A stretch of 6,745 nucleotides of DNA from an uncultured Bacteroidota bacterium (GCA_946479055.1 CAMLEX010000286.1:1-6745), one strand, 5' to 3'. Shown: positions 1 to 6,578, counted from the first letter of the stretch. The notes: generated by a model from the sequence alone, not told the origin. Made by a program: numbers and translations.

Positions 1-1
1 A

Positions 2-73
2 ATTAATACCGCCTTTTTGTTCTGCTCCGGTCAATCCAAAAACCATGTGAATTTTGTAGCAAAAGTTGAGTGA
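2..73 (+). CDS. Possible 3' end of an unidentified gene, cut by the window edge
   Basis: The frame starting at base 2 is open from the window edge to a TGA at 71-73 and encodes 23 residues, INTAFLFCSGQSKNHVNFV followed by AKVE. Codon choice looks coding, with mixed third positions, and the sequence changes abruptly to very AT-rich non-coding DNA just after the stop. I do not recognise the protein with confidence. The small-residue and Asn/His pattern faintly recalls the C-terminal end of ketosynthase (FabF-like) proteins, but that is a guess. A competing reading on the minus strand begins with an ATG at 46-44 (MVFGLTGAEQKGGI) and runs off the edge. The two are mutually exclusive in practice and cannot be settled from this window. 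Confidence 0.3.
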   Translation: MNTAFLFCSGQSKNHVNFVAKVE

Positions 74-111
74 TTTTAAATCCAAAAAAATAAAAAACTA
101 ATGGCTAACCT

Positions 112-128
112 GTTCATAATCTATGAAC
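112..128. repeat. 7-3-7 inverted repeat upstream of amt
   Basis: GTTCATA at 112-118 and TATGAAC at 122-128 are perfect inverted copies around a 3-base centre (ATC). It lies about 39 bases after the possible stop at 71-73 and about 210 bases before the amt start. The arms are AT-rich and no T tract follows, so it makes a poor terminator. A dimeric regulator site is possible but unproven. Confidence 0.4.
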
Positions 129-260
129 TAATTCACTTGATTTTTCAAAAGAAATACAAAGTTACATTCGTATTTAAATTTATTATTATTTGATACATTA
201 CAAGGATTTATCCAAAATTTATCATCCTAATCAAATTTTAGCCAAAAAAACGAAAATAAA

Positions 261-280
261 TATCGATAAAATCGCGATTT
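261..280. repeat. Adjacent palindromes TATCGATA and AAATCGCGATTT upstream of amt
   Basis: Two perfect palindromes abut: 8 bp at 261-268 and 12 bp at 269-280. The pair ends 57 bases before the amt ATG, where an operator or activator site would be expected. The CGCG core stands out in a region that otherwise has almost no G or C. No known regulator consensus was recognised, so an operator role is inference. Confidence 0.4.
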
Positions 281-336
281 AAACGTATTATTGCTGTATT
301 GTTTTTTTTACTAATATTAAACCCCCACTTCTGATT

Positions 337-1728
337 ATGAGTACAACTAAAGTGAAACAGGTGGCCCCATTTCTAATATTGCTGGCAATAGCTATTGCAG
401 CAATTTTTGTGAGCCCCGCAGCCTCATTCGATCCAGCATCTGTTTTAGGTGAAGATGGAAAAACGCCCAAGTATGTTTACAACAGCGGTGACATTGCCTG
501 GATGCTAGTATCCTGCGCTTTCGTGTTTTTAATGACCCCTGCCCTCGCTTTCTTTTATGGTGGAATGGTAGGCCGTAAGAATGTATTATCTACCATGATT
601 AAAAGCACAGTTTCTGCCGGTATCATTTCAGTTCTCTGGATTGTAGTTCAATTCAGCCTTTGCTTTGGAAAATCAATCGGAGGTTTTATTGGTGATCCAA
701 CAACATTTTTATTTTTTAGAGGTGTAATGGAAGGCGAACCCTGGAGCCTTGCCGCAACTATCCCCTTACCCTTATTCTCTTTCTTCCAGTTGATGTTTGC
801 TATCATCACCCCGGGTCTTGTAGTAGGTGCCGTAGCAGAACGTATCCGTTTTAGTTCTTATACTTTATTTATCGTTTTATTTGGAGTCCTCGTATATGCA
901 CCATTAGCGCATATGGCCTGGCACCCGGACGGACTGATGTTTAAATGGGGTGTTCTTGACTTTGCTGGTGGTACAGTAGTACATATTTCAGCAGGTATGG
1001 CAGCCTTGGCTGGAGCATTAGTTCTTAAGCCCCGCAAATCAACTACTGCTGCTCATCCTGCTAATATCCCTTATGTATTAATTGGTACCGGCTTACTTTG
1101 GTTTGGCTGGTTTGGCTTCAATGCCGGAAGTGCTGTAGGTGCTGGTTCACTCGGTGTATATGCATTTGCTACTACTAATACAGCTGCAGCCGCTGCAGGT
1201 TTGTCCTGGATGTTCTGGGATGTACTTCGTGGCAAAAAGCCATCAGTATTAGGATTTTGTATCGGTGCCGTAGTTGGTCTTGTTGCGATCACACCCGCCG
1301 CTGGTTTCGTTGGCGTTCCACAGGCTATTTTTATCGGATTTGTAGCTGCAATTGTTTCAAATGTTGTAGCTGAATTCCTGAAAAGCAAAACCAGGTACGA
1401 TGATCCCCTGGATGTATTTGCCTGCCACGGTGTAGGAGGTATAACTGGTATGTTGATGACCGGTATATTTGGTAGCAAAACCGTAAACTCATTAGTAGTA
1501 GATGGTCAGTTCCTGATCCAATTAAAAGGAATGGCTCTTGCCGTTACTTATAGCTTTATTGTCGCTTTCATCATTTTTAAAGTCATCAACCTGATATTAC
1601 CAATGAGGGTAACACAGGAAGAAGAAGCAGAAGGATTAGATGCTTCACAACACAACGAAAAATATCTCCAGGGTACATTATTGGTTCATAATAATGGCAC
1701 TGTCGAGGAAAAAACGCTTGCCGACTAA
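337..1728 (+). CDS. amt: Ammonium transporter, Amt/MEP/Rh family
   Basis: This 463-residue inner-membrane protein conducts ammonium or ammonia, normally as a trimer. The first ~30 residues form a hydrophobic signal-like segment (Lys at 5 and 7, then an Ala/Ile run), as in E. coli AmtB. About eleven membrane spans follow from residue 51 to 421. Family residues are in place: FQLMF at 150-154 (Phe154 matches AmtB Phe107), Trp195, the signature DFAGGTVVH at 208-216 (Asp208 and His216 match Asp160 and His168), WFGFNAGS at 258-265 (Phe261 and Ser265 match Phe215 and Ser219) and the second pore His364 in CHGVGG. The cytoplasmic tail starts RVTQEEEAEGLD and is the usual P-II contact region, then extends about 25 residues further. 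The ATG at 337 gives the full signal segment. No P-II gene is adjacent here. The family call is near certain; regulation by P-II is known for the family and inferred here. Confidence 0.97.
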   Translation: MSTTKVKQVAPFLILLAIAIAAIFVSPAASFDPASVLGEDGKTPKYVYNSGDIAWMLVSCAFVFLMTPALAFFYGGMVGRKNVLSTMIKSTVSAGIISVLWIVVQFSLCFGKSIGGFIGDPTTFLFFRGVMEGEPWSLAATIPLPLFSFFQLMFAIITPGLVVGAVAERIRFSSYTLFIVLFGVLVYAPLAHMAWHPDGLMFKWGVLDFAGGTVVHISAGMAALAGALVLKPRKSTTAAHPANIPYVLIGTGLLWFGWFGFNAGSAVGAGSLGVYAFATTNTAAAAAGLSWMFWDVLRGKKPSVLGFCIGAVVGLVAITPAAGFVGVPQAIFIGFVAAIVSNVVAEFLKSKTRYDDPLDVFACHGVGGITGMLMTGIFGSKTVNSLVVDGQFLIQLKGMALAVTYSFIVAFIIFKVINLILPMRVTQEEEAEGLDASQHNEKYLQGTLLVHNNGTVEEKTLAD

Positions 1729-1770
1729 TTTCAGTTGTTCTCCCGTCCTTTAACCATAATCAATAGAAAA

Positions 1771-1820
1771 GGCACAGTTAAGTTGGTATAAACTTTCCGC
1801 AAGTTTATACCAGCTGTGCC
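1771..1820 (+). terminator. Strong hairpin after amt, possible (partial) terminator or intercistronic element
   Basis: GGCACAG (1771-1777) pairs with CTGTGCC (1814-1820), and TGGTATAAACTT (1784-1795) pairs with AAGTTTATACCA (1801-1812). The loop is TCCGC, and a six-base bulge on the left side faces a single G on the right. AAAA just before the stem and CTTTCTTT just after it lengthen the pairing and provide a broken U tract. It starts 42 bases after the amt stop and ends only 27 bases before the porin ATG, so it may terminate amt, partly attenuate read-through, or protect the amt mRNA end. Confidence 0.65.
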
Positions 1821-1847
1821 CTTTCTTTAACATCTAAAATGTAATCA

Positions 1848-2951
1848 ATGTTACGAAAAAACCTCATTGCTGTTTTAGCAGCAACCTCTATTCTTTTGTC
1901 AGTTTCTGAATCAGTTAATGCGCAGGATACTACTGTCGCAGCTCCCCCCCTTAAAATTTCAGGATCAGTAGATGGCTACTATCGTTATAACTTCAGTAAT
2001 GGTGATGGAGGAGTGTTAGGCAACAATAACAGTACAAGTTTTACAAGCACAAATAACTCCTTTCAATTGGGAATGGCTTCAGTAAAAGCTGAGTACACTA
2101 AAGGAAAAGTAGGCGTAGTAGCTGACCTGGGATTTGGGCCAAGAGCGGAAGAATTTTCGTATGCCGATGATAATACATTGCAAATAATAAAACAAGCGTA
2201 CATGTATTATTCTGTGTCAGATAAAGTAAAATTTACCTTCGGTAAATTTGGTACGCATATAGGCTATGAATTGCTGGATCCGCAGTTGAATAAAAATTAC
2301 AGCATGTCTTATATGTTTACAAATGGACCATTCTCACATACAGGATTAAAGGCTGATTTCGCATTGGGTGGTGGAACTGGTTTAATGGTTGGAGTTGCCA
2401 ATCCTATAGATGTAACAGCGCCATCTGATGAAGATGCTCCTAAAACTTTACTAGCGCAGGTTAGTCATGTTGCAAGCAAGTATTCCGTGTTTTTAAATTA
2501 TGTTGGTTATTTCGGCGCAAAAAATTCAATGCCAACTGCATCAAGCCTGAACCAGATCGGCTTAACAGCATCAGCAACCATCTCAGATAAATTCAGCATA
2601 GGTTATGACGGCACAGTTCAATTACTAAAGAATGAGATTCTTGATAAGTCAACAAAATGGTGGGGATCCGCGCTGTATTTAAACCTGAATGCATCGGAAA
2701 AATTTGGTCTCACACTTCGTGGAGAATATTTTGGTGATGAAAAATATGGATTAAAAGTTTCTGATGCCAATGGTGATGGCGTTAATGTATTTGCAGCTAC
2801 CCTGTCTGCAAATTATAAAGTCGGCAATTTTACGCTTATCCCGGAAATCAGACTTGATAATGCCTCTTCGGATTTGCTTTACGCTAAAAAGGATGGTGAT
2901 CCTACGAAAAGCACTTCAGCGTTTCTTGTAGCAGCTGTATTTTCTTTTTAA
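1848..2951 (+). CDS. Outer-membrane beta-barrel porin, BBP2 (OmpL-like) type
   Basis: This 367-residue protein has a clear Sec signal peptide: Arg3 and Lys4, a hydrophobic run at 6-18, then VNA before Gln26 as the likely cleavage site. The mature part consists of alternating amphipathic strands rich in Tyr, Phe and Gly (for example 36-48, 125-140, 212-222, 286-296). It ends in VAAVFSF with a terminal Phe, the usual signal for beta-barrel assembly. The early block KISGSVDGYYRYNFS, with later NSFQLGMASVKAEY and KFGTHIGYELLDP, matches my memory of the putative beta-barrel porin-2 family; a search against that Pfam family would settle it. Substrate is not shown by the sequence. Same strand and short spacing behind amt suggest co-expression and a role in nitrogen-source passage across the outer membrane, which is inference. 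No good separate promoter is visible in the 119-base spacer. Confidence 0.8.
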   Translation: MLRKNLIAVLAATSILLSVSESVNAQDTTVAAPPLKISGSVDGYYRYNFSNGDGGVLGNNNSTSFTSTNNSFQLGMASVKAEYTKGKVGVVADLGFGPRAEEFSYADDNTLQIIKQAYMYYSVSDKVKFTFGKFGTHIGYELLDPQLNKNYSMSYMFTNGPFSHTGLKADFALGGGTGLMVGVANPIDVTAPSDEDAPKTLLAQVSHVASKYSVFLNYVGYFGAKNSMPTASSLNQIGLTASATISDKFSIGYDGTVQLLKNEILDKSTKWWGSALYLNLNASEKFGLTLRGEYFGDEKYGLKVSDANGDGVNVFAATLSANYKVGNFTLIPEIRLDNASSDLLYAKKDGDPTKSTSAFLVAAVFSF

Positions 2952-2995
2952 TTTTTGCTTTAAAGAATTTATTGAAAACATAAAGTTCACTTACT

Positions 2996-3033
2996 AGTAA
3001 GAAATGCCGGTTCAAAGACCGGCATTTCTTACT
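2996..3033. terminator. Bidirectional terminator between convergent porin and ppc genes
   Basis: AGTAAGAAATGCCGGT (2996-3011) and ACCGGCATTTCTTACT (3018-3033) form a perfect 16-bp stem with a six-base loop (TCAAAG). It lies 44 bases after the porin stop and 48 bases beyond the ppc stop on the other strand, where a shared terminator is expected. There is no long T tract on either side. A second, weak AT-rich stem (TTACTAA at 3049-3055 with TTAGTAA at 3064-3070) lies closer to the ppc stop. Confidence 0.8.
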
Positions 3034-3081
3034 TTGGTATCAAATGACTTACTAAATTTTTAATTAGTAATAGAAGAAACA

Positions 3082-5661
3082 TTAAGCGGAGTTTCTTCCC
3101 GCATTAATAATCCCAAAAGAGCAACGCATCACCAACTTTTCATAGGTTTCCTTGATAGGCGCCTTCACGAGCTGCTCTTCCATTTCTCTGATCTTTGTGA
3201 GTGCATACTGCTGGATGGTCAATAAGGGCAATACGATCCTTTCCCGCATTTGAATTGAAAGCTGGTCCACCGGGTAATCCGCCATCAATTCTGTATGACC
3301 GGAAAGTTTAGTAATATATTGACGTGTCAGTTCATATTCATCAAATATCATTTGCCATATTTCGCCAAACTGCTTGTGCTTGCTCAGGTAAGCGGTAAGA
3401 GGGAAAAATGATTTCATCATGGCCATCTCACAATTATCAAGCAAGGTTTTGAAGAACAGAGAATCTTTATATAACTGTTTCACTGCCGGGAACTTTCCTT
3501 GTTCTTCTATTTTCCGAAGAGCTGAACCTACACCATAAAATCCCGTTACATTTTGTTTTAACTGGCTCCAGGAACCGGCAAAAGGAATAGCCCGCAGATC
3601 TTTCAATGTTAACCCCGAAGCTGCTCCCCGCTTGGCCGGACGACTGCCGATATTTGTTTCACTATAAAACCGAAGTGGACTTGCCTGCAATAGATAGTCA
3701 GCCAGGTAAGGATGATCCCTGAGTTGTTTATATGCATTGTATGAAAACTCTGATAGCTCCTGCAAGAGATCATCGTCCTCTTTTGTAAAAGTTTTTTCAA
3801 GATGAGAGAACAAATCATTGGTAATACCTGCATTTAATAATTGCTCCATATTATACTGGGCAGAGTCGATGGTTCCAAAATTTGAACTCACGGTTTGACC
3901 TTGTATAGTCAATTGAATCTCTTCATTAGAAATATTCTGACCCATGGAAGCATAAAACTTATGTGTTTTTCCACCACCTCTTGAGGGAGGACCGCCACGG
4001 CCATCAAAGAAAACAACTTCTACATTATACTCCCTTGAAATGGCTGTCAACTGTTCTTTCGCTTTATATATTCCCCAGTTGGCCATCAGGTATCCGCCAT
4101 CTTTTGTTCCATCAGAAAAACCAAGCATGATTGTTTGGCGGTTTTTCCTTCGTTTCAAATGTTGTTGATATACAGGATTTGTATACAAAGTTTTCATCAC
4201 CTCAGCAGCTTCCTGCAGGTCATCAATCGTTTCAAACAAAGGAACGATATCAATATTCATTTCTTCAGGTTTCCATCCACCCAACAAAAATAATCCGTAA
4301 ACTTCCATCGCATTCAAAGCACTGTTGCATTGACTAATGACATACCTGCTGCAGCCCTCAGGCCCGTTGAATTGCTGAATCGTTTTTATCCCGGCTATTG
4401 ATTTCAATGTATCACGATGAATAGCATCTTCAAGGATATCCGGATCAGCTGTTTGATTTAATGCTGAAAGAATTTGTATTTTTTCTTTATCCGAAAGACC
4501 AGCATAATTTTCAGGTAAAACATGTTTCGTTGCAGCAAGTGCCTCAAGCAATTTTCCATGCACCGAGCTTTCCTGCCTGATATCTAATGAGGCAAAATGC
4601 AATCCGAATACTTCAATTTTATTGATCAGGCTGTTAACCGTATGAAGAAACAATCCATTGTGTTGATGAATAATTATATGCCGGATCTGTTCAAGTGTCT
4701 GTAATATTTCTTCCTTTGTCAGTCTTGTTTTAAGACCGGGGATAAAAAGATTATTGTATAACTTATTTTCCAACTCAGCCAGCAATGTATCAACGCCTTC
4801 AAACGTAAGCCTGCGCTTTAACCGCCGCACTTCTAAATAATAGCATTTAATAATACTACCACGTAGTGCATCAGCCACCTGTAATGTAATATCACTTGTT
4901 ACAAATGGATTGCCATCCCTGTCTCCTCCAGGCCAGAATCCCATTCGTATGATTGGATTTTCTTTGCTGACCGCATCCGGAAAATGAGCTTTTAAAGAAG
5001 ATACTATTCTTCCTGCGGCTGCATAAAAAACATTTTCCAGGTACCACACAAGACTAACTGCTTCATCATAAGGAGTTGGCTTCTGCTTTTTAAAGAAAGG
5101 TGTTTTACCTAATTGTTGCAGGTACGTATTGATAAGGTTAGTATTATTATCAGCCAATGCTTTTGCCAGGTCATTTATGATACCTAATACTGAACCAGGA
5201 TAAAATTGAGTGGGGTGAGCAGTCAATACAAGCCTGATAGAAAAATCTTTTAATTTTTTTGCCAGTTTTTTTTCCTGGTTATTTTGTATTACTTCTGATT
5301 CAATATGCTTCAGCGTACCTACGCCATTCATGTCATGCACCTCCCTGAATGCCGCGTCTTCCAAAGCATCAAAAAGTACTACCTGCCGTTCCAGGTATTG
5401 TACAAAACGAAACAGCAGGTCTGTTCGTTCCTTCTCATTGGCATATGATGTATGCCGGGTAAAGAATTCATCAATAATCCGGATCGGGCTCAGATTTTTT
5501 TTATACCCCTCTTCGCAATTACTGGATAATAACGACAATAAAATCCCTGTCTTTTCAATCCGGTGAAAAGGTAATGATGTAAAAAGACTGTTGTAAAGTT
5601 GAAACCGGATTCCAACTTCATTTCTGTACTTCTGTAATGCTCTGTTTGACTGATGGTTCAT
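3082..5661 (-). CDS. ppc: Phosphoenolpyruvate carboxylase
   Basis: This 859-residue cytoplasmic enzyme (E. coli: 883) carboxylates PEP with bicarbonate to give oxaloacetate and phosphate, an anaplerotic step. Visible motifs, in order: VLTAHPTQ with catalytic His149 (E. coli His138), GGDRDGNP at 245-252, LDIRQES at 359-365, PLFET with Glu477 (metal ligand Glu506), GFSDGTKDGG with Asp517 and Lys520 (Asp543, Lys546), DGRGGPPSRGGG at 553-564 with Arg555 and Arg561 (Arg581, Arg587), and GSRPAKR at 672-678. The end, IINAGRNSA, replaces the usual NTG terminus. Two departures from the textbook enzyme are HPTQ instead of HPTE, and Asp553 where E. coli has His579; both sit in otherwise well-kept motifs. 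Arg806 and Arg561 suggest that parts of the aspartate-inhibition site are retained. The ATG at 5661 opens the known N-terminal helix region and no upstream in-frame start is needed. The gene is separated from rplQ by a terminator, so it is its own unit. Confidence 0.96.
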   Translation of the reverse strand: MNHQSNRALQKYRNEVGIRFQLYNSLFTSLPFHRIEKTGILLSLLSSNCEEGYKKNLSPIRIIDEFFTRHTSYANEKERTDLLFRFVQYLERQVVLFDALEDAAFREVHDMNGVGTLKHIESEVIQNNQEKKLAKKLKDFSIRLVLTAHPTQFYPGSVLGIINDLAKALADNNTNLINTYLQQLGKTPFFKKQKPTPYDEAVSLVWYLENVFYAAAGRIVSSLKAHFPDAVSKENPIIRMGFWPGGDRDGNPFVTSDITLQVADALRGSIIKCYYLEVRRLKRRLTFEGVDTLLAELENKLYNNLFIPGLKTRLTKEEILQTLEQIRHIIIHQHNGLFLHTVNSLINKIEVFGLHFASLDIRQESSVHGKLLEALAATKHVLPENYAGLSDKEKIQILSALNQTADPDILEDAIHRDTLKSIAGIKTIQQFNGPEGCSRYVISQCNSALNAMEVYGLFLLGGWKPEEMNIDIVPLFETIDDLQEAAEVMKTLYTNPVYQQHLKRRKNRQTIMLGFSDGTKDGGYLMANWGIYKAKEQLTAISREYNVEVVFFDGRGGPPSRGGGKTHKFYASMGQNISNEEIQLTIQGQTVSSNFGTIDSAQYNMEQLLNAGITNDLFSHLEKTFTKEDDDLLQELSEFSYNAYKQLRDHPYLADYLLQASPLRFYSETNIGSRPAKRGAASGLTLKDLRAIPFAGSWSQLKQNVTGFYGVGSALRKIEEQGKFPAVKQLYKDSLFFKTLLDNCEMAMMKSFFPLTAYLSKHKQFGEIWQMIFDEYELTRQYITKLSGHTELMADYPVDQLSIQMRERIVLPLLTIQQYALTKIREMEEQLVKAPIKETYEKLVMRCSFGIINAGRNSA

Positions 5662-5673
5662 GATTTGGAATTA

Positions 5674-5705
5674 AAAATATACAAGTAAAACCGGCAAGCA
5701 GTCAA
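5674..5705 (-). promoter_or_regulatory. ppc: Weak Bacteroidota-type promoter candidate for ppc
   Basis: On the minus strand TTG (5705-5703) is followed after 21 bases by TATATTTT (5681-5674), which matches the phylum's -33 TTG and -7 TAnnTTTG pattern except for the last base. It would start transcription only about 5-8 bases before the ATG, which is unusually close. A promoter further upstream, at 5784-5860, is equally possible. Confidence 0.25.
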
Positions 5706-5721
5706 TCGTGCCTGAAATGAG

Positions 5722-5783
5722 GCATAAAAATTTTCGGGCAATTTATACTCCCGCCTTCGGCGGGACGATGAAAATTTTTATGC
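5722..5783. repeat. 62-bp nested inverted repeat upstream of ppc
   Basis: GCATAAAAATTTTC (5722-5735) and GAAAATTTTTATGC (5770-5783) are perfect 14-base inverted copies. Inside them lies a second perfect GC-rich hairpin: TCCCGCC (5749-5755), a TTC loop, and GGCGGGA (5759-5765). The inner hairpin is off centre, with 13 bases on the left and 4 on the right. It is not needed to end rplQ, which has its own terminator at 5871-5901, and no T run follows the GC-rich stem. It could be a leader structure for ppc, a relic terminator or a dispersed repeat unit. Confidence 0.7.
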
Positions 5784-5864
5784 TGAATTCCATGTGGCGA
5801 AAAAATAAACTGAACACATGAAAATAATTCATTTTAAGCAGGCAGAAAAACTCTCCGTATTAAA

Positions 5865-5901
5865 CCAAAAAACCCCGTCTCACCTAAGGCAAGACGGGGT
5901 T
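5865..5901 (-). terminator. Rho-independent terminator of the rpoA-rplQ operon
   Basis: Read on the minus strand, AACCCCGTCT (complement of 5892-5901) and AGACGGGGTT (complement of 5871-5880) form a perfect 10-bp stem around an 11-base loop. The stem is followed directly by more T residues, giving TTTTTT at 5872-5867. It begins 18 bases after the rplQ stop. The T run on this strand only, and the position, make this the end of the ribosomal protein operon. Confidence 0.92.
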
Positions 5902-5919
5902 AAATATCACTTGAGAAAA

Positions 5920-6420
5920 TTACTCCGCTGCTTTAGCTTCCGTAGTTTCGTCCTTCTTTATCTCTTCTGTCTTAGCAGCTTCCGCTTTTTTAGAAGCTCC
6001 GCGGCTACGACGTGTTTTCTTAGCAGCTTCTTTAGCTTCACCTTTACCTTTACCGTAGATCTCATTGAAATCAACCAATTCAATCAAGGCTTTTTCAGCA
6101 TTGTCACCAGGACGGGCACCCAACTTAATGATACGGGTATAACCACCGGGACGGCCACCTACTTTTTCCGCTACATTTCCAAACAATTCTTTGATAGCTT
6201 CTTTGTCCTGCAGGTAACTGAATACAACACGGCGTTCGTGTGTAGTATTCGTTTTTCCTTTTGTGATCAAAGGCTCAACATATACACGCAAAGCTTTTGC
6301 TTTAGCGATAGTAGTTACGATCCTTTTGTGCTCGATCAATTGACAAGCCAGGTTGCTCAGCAAAGCATCTCTGTGTGCTTTGGTTCTGCTAAGATTTTTT
6401 ACTTTGTCTCCGTGACGCAT
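5920..6420 (-). CDS. rplQ: Large-subunit ribosomal protein L17 (bL17)
   Basis: This 166-residue protein belongs to the 50S subunit near the peptide exit tunnel. The core (residues 1-118) is typical: it starts [21 protein letters not shown] and has [18 protein letters not shown] at 28-45. It closes with [24 protein letters not shown] from Gly92. After the core comes a tail of about 48 residues rich in Lys, Ala and Glu, with an Arg/Lys patch ([12 protein letters not shown], 134-145). The E. coli protein is 127 residues, so this tail is extra; similar tails are known to me in Bacteroidota. The start is fixed by the universal MRHG beginning. The gene follows rpoA on the same strand, its standard neighbour, and probably shares its transcript. 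The stop is followed by a strong terminator. Confidence 0.97.
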   Translation of the reverse strand: MRHGDKVKNLSRTKAHRDALLSNLACQLIEHKRIVTTIAKAKALRVYVEPLITKGKTNTTHERRVVFSYLQDKEAIKELFGNVAEKVGGRPGGYTRIIKLGARPGDNAEKALIELVDFNEIYGKGKGEAKEAAKKTRRSRGASKKAEAAKTEEIKKDETTEAKAAE

Positions 6421-6436
6421 GACGTTTTAATTTGAA

Positions 6437-6480
6437 AATTTGAAAATGTGCTGATTTGTTAATTAGCAACATTTCAAATT
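6437..6480. repeat. Imperfect inverted repeat in the rplQ leader
   Basis: AATTTGAAAATGTGCT (6437-6452) and AGCAACATTTCAAATT (6465-6480) are inverted copies that differ by one single-base bulge in each arm. They enclose a 12-base loop. TTTGAAAA also occurs twice in tandem at 6431-6446, overlapping the arm. In the operon mRNA this would form a stem ending about 16 bases before the rplQ start codon. Confidence 0.5.
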
Positions 6481-6547
6481 ATAGTTAAAAAAATATTTCG
6501 ATTGTACCGTGTCAGGAATTACAATCTACTTATCTAATGGTATAACG

Positions 6548-6575
6548 GTCAACAGTCATCTGTCAACCGTCAACT
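6548..6575. repeat. Four tandem 7-base units (GTCAACN) just after rpoA
   Basis: GTCAACA, GTCATCT, GTCAACC and GTCAACT follow one another without gaps. The first three positions and two of the next three are identical in all four units. The array ends four bases from the rpoA stop codon (6579-6581). Seven-base arrays of this kind look like a small replication-slippage repeat. Confidence 0.7.
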
Positions 6576-6578
6576 TCT

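Larger units (their letters stand above)
74..336. other. AT-rich intergenic region upstream of amt
   Basis: No open frame here looks coding. The region holds three symmetric elements: a 7-3-7 dyad at 112-128, TATCGATA at 261-268 and the 12-bp palindrome AAATCGCGATTT at 269-280. A weak promoter candidate for amt in the Bacteroidota style is TTG at 291-293, then 19 bases, then TAATATTA at 313-320. This fits the spacing but matches the TAnnTTTG -7 consensus poorly. No ribosome binding site precedes the amt start, as is usual for this phylum. Confidence 0.5.
6421..6578. other. Repeat-rich rpoA-rplQ spacer
   Basis: The 158-base gap is long for two genes of one ribosomal operon, which are often separated by a few tens of bases. 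No open frame looks coding. It contains an imperfect hairpin (6437-6480), a 7-bp inverted pair GATTGTA/TACAATC (6500-6506 and 6520-6526) and four tandem 7-base units (6548-6575). TATAATTTG on the minus strand (6485-6477) resembles a -7 element with one extra base, but no TTG sits at the right distance, so a separate rplQ promoter is not supported. Confidence 0.5.

Noticed and set aside
288..470. A 60-codon minus-strand frame over the amt start
   Set aside because: It overlaps the amt signal segment in antisense and has no recognisable domain.
1071..1478. A 135-codon open frame on the minus strand inside amt
   Set aside because: It lies wholly within conserved transmembrane coding sequence of amt. 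Its Pro/Thr/Asn-rich translation matches no family I know, so it is a shadow frame.
1839..1844. ATGTAA start-stop mini-frame just before the porin ATG
   Set aside because: A six-base chance match is expected in AT-rich DNA, and with no Shine-Dalgarno sequence nothing shows that ribosomes use it. It is mentioned only alongside the hairpin.
5791..5820. CATGTG and CACATG as an inverted pair with an 18-base spacer
   Set aside because: Six-base arms at this distance are common by chance and no regulator fits.
5818..6435. A 205-codon open frame on the plus strand opposite rplQ
   Set aside because: It is antisense to the clearly identified L17 gene and runs through its terminator. The Phe/Ser-rich translation is the usual product of reading the complement of a Lys/Glu-rich gene.
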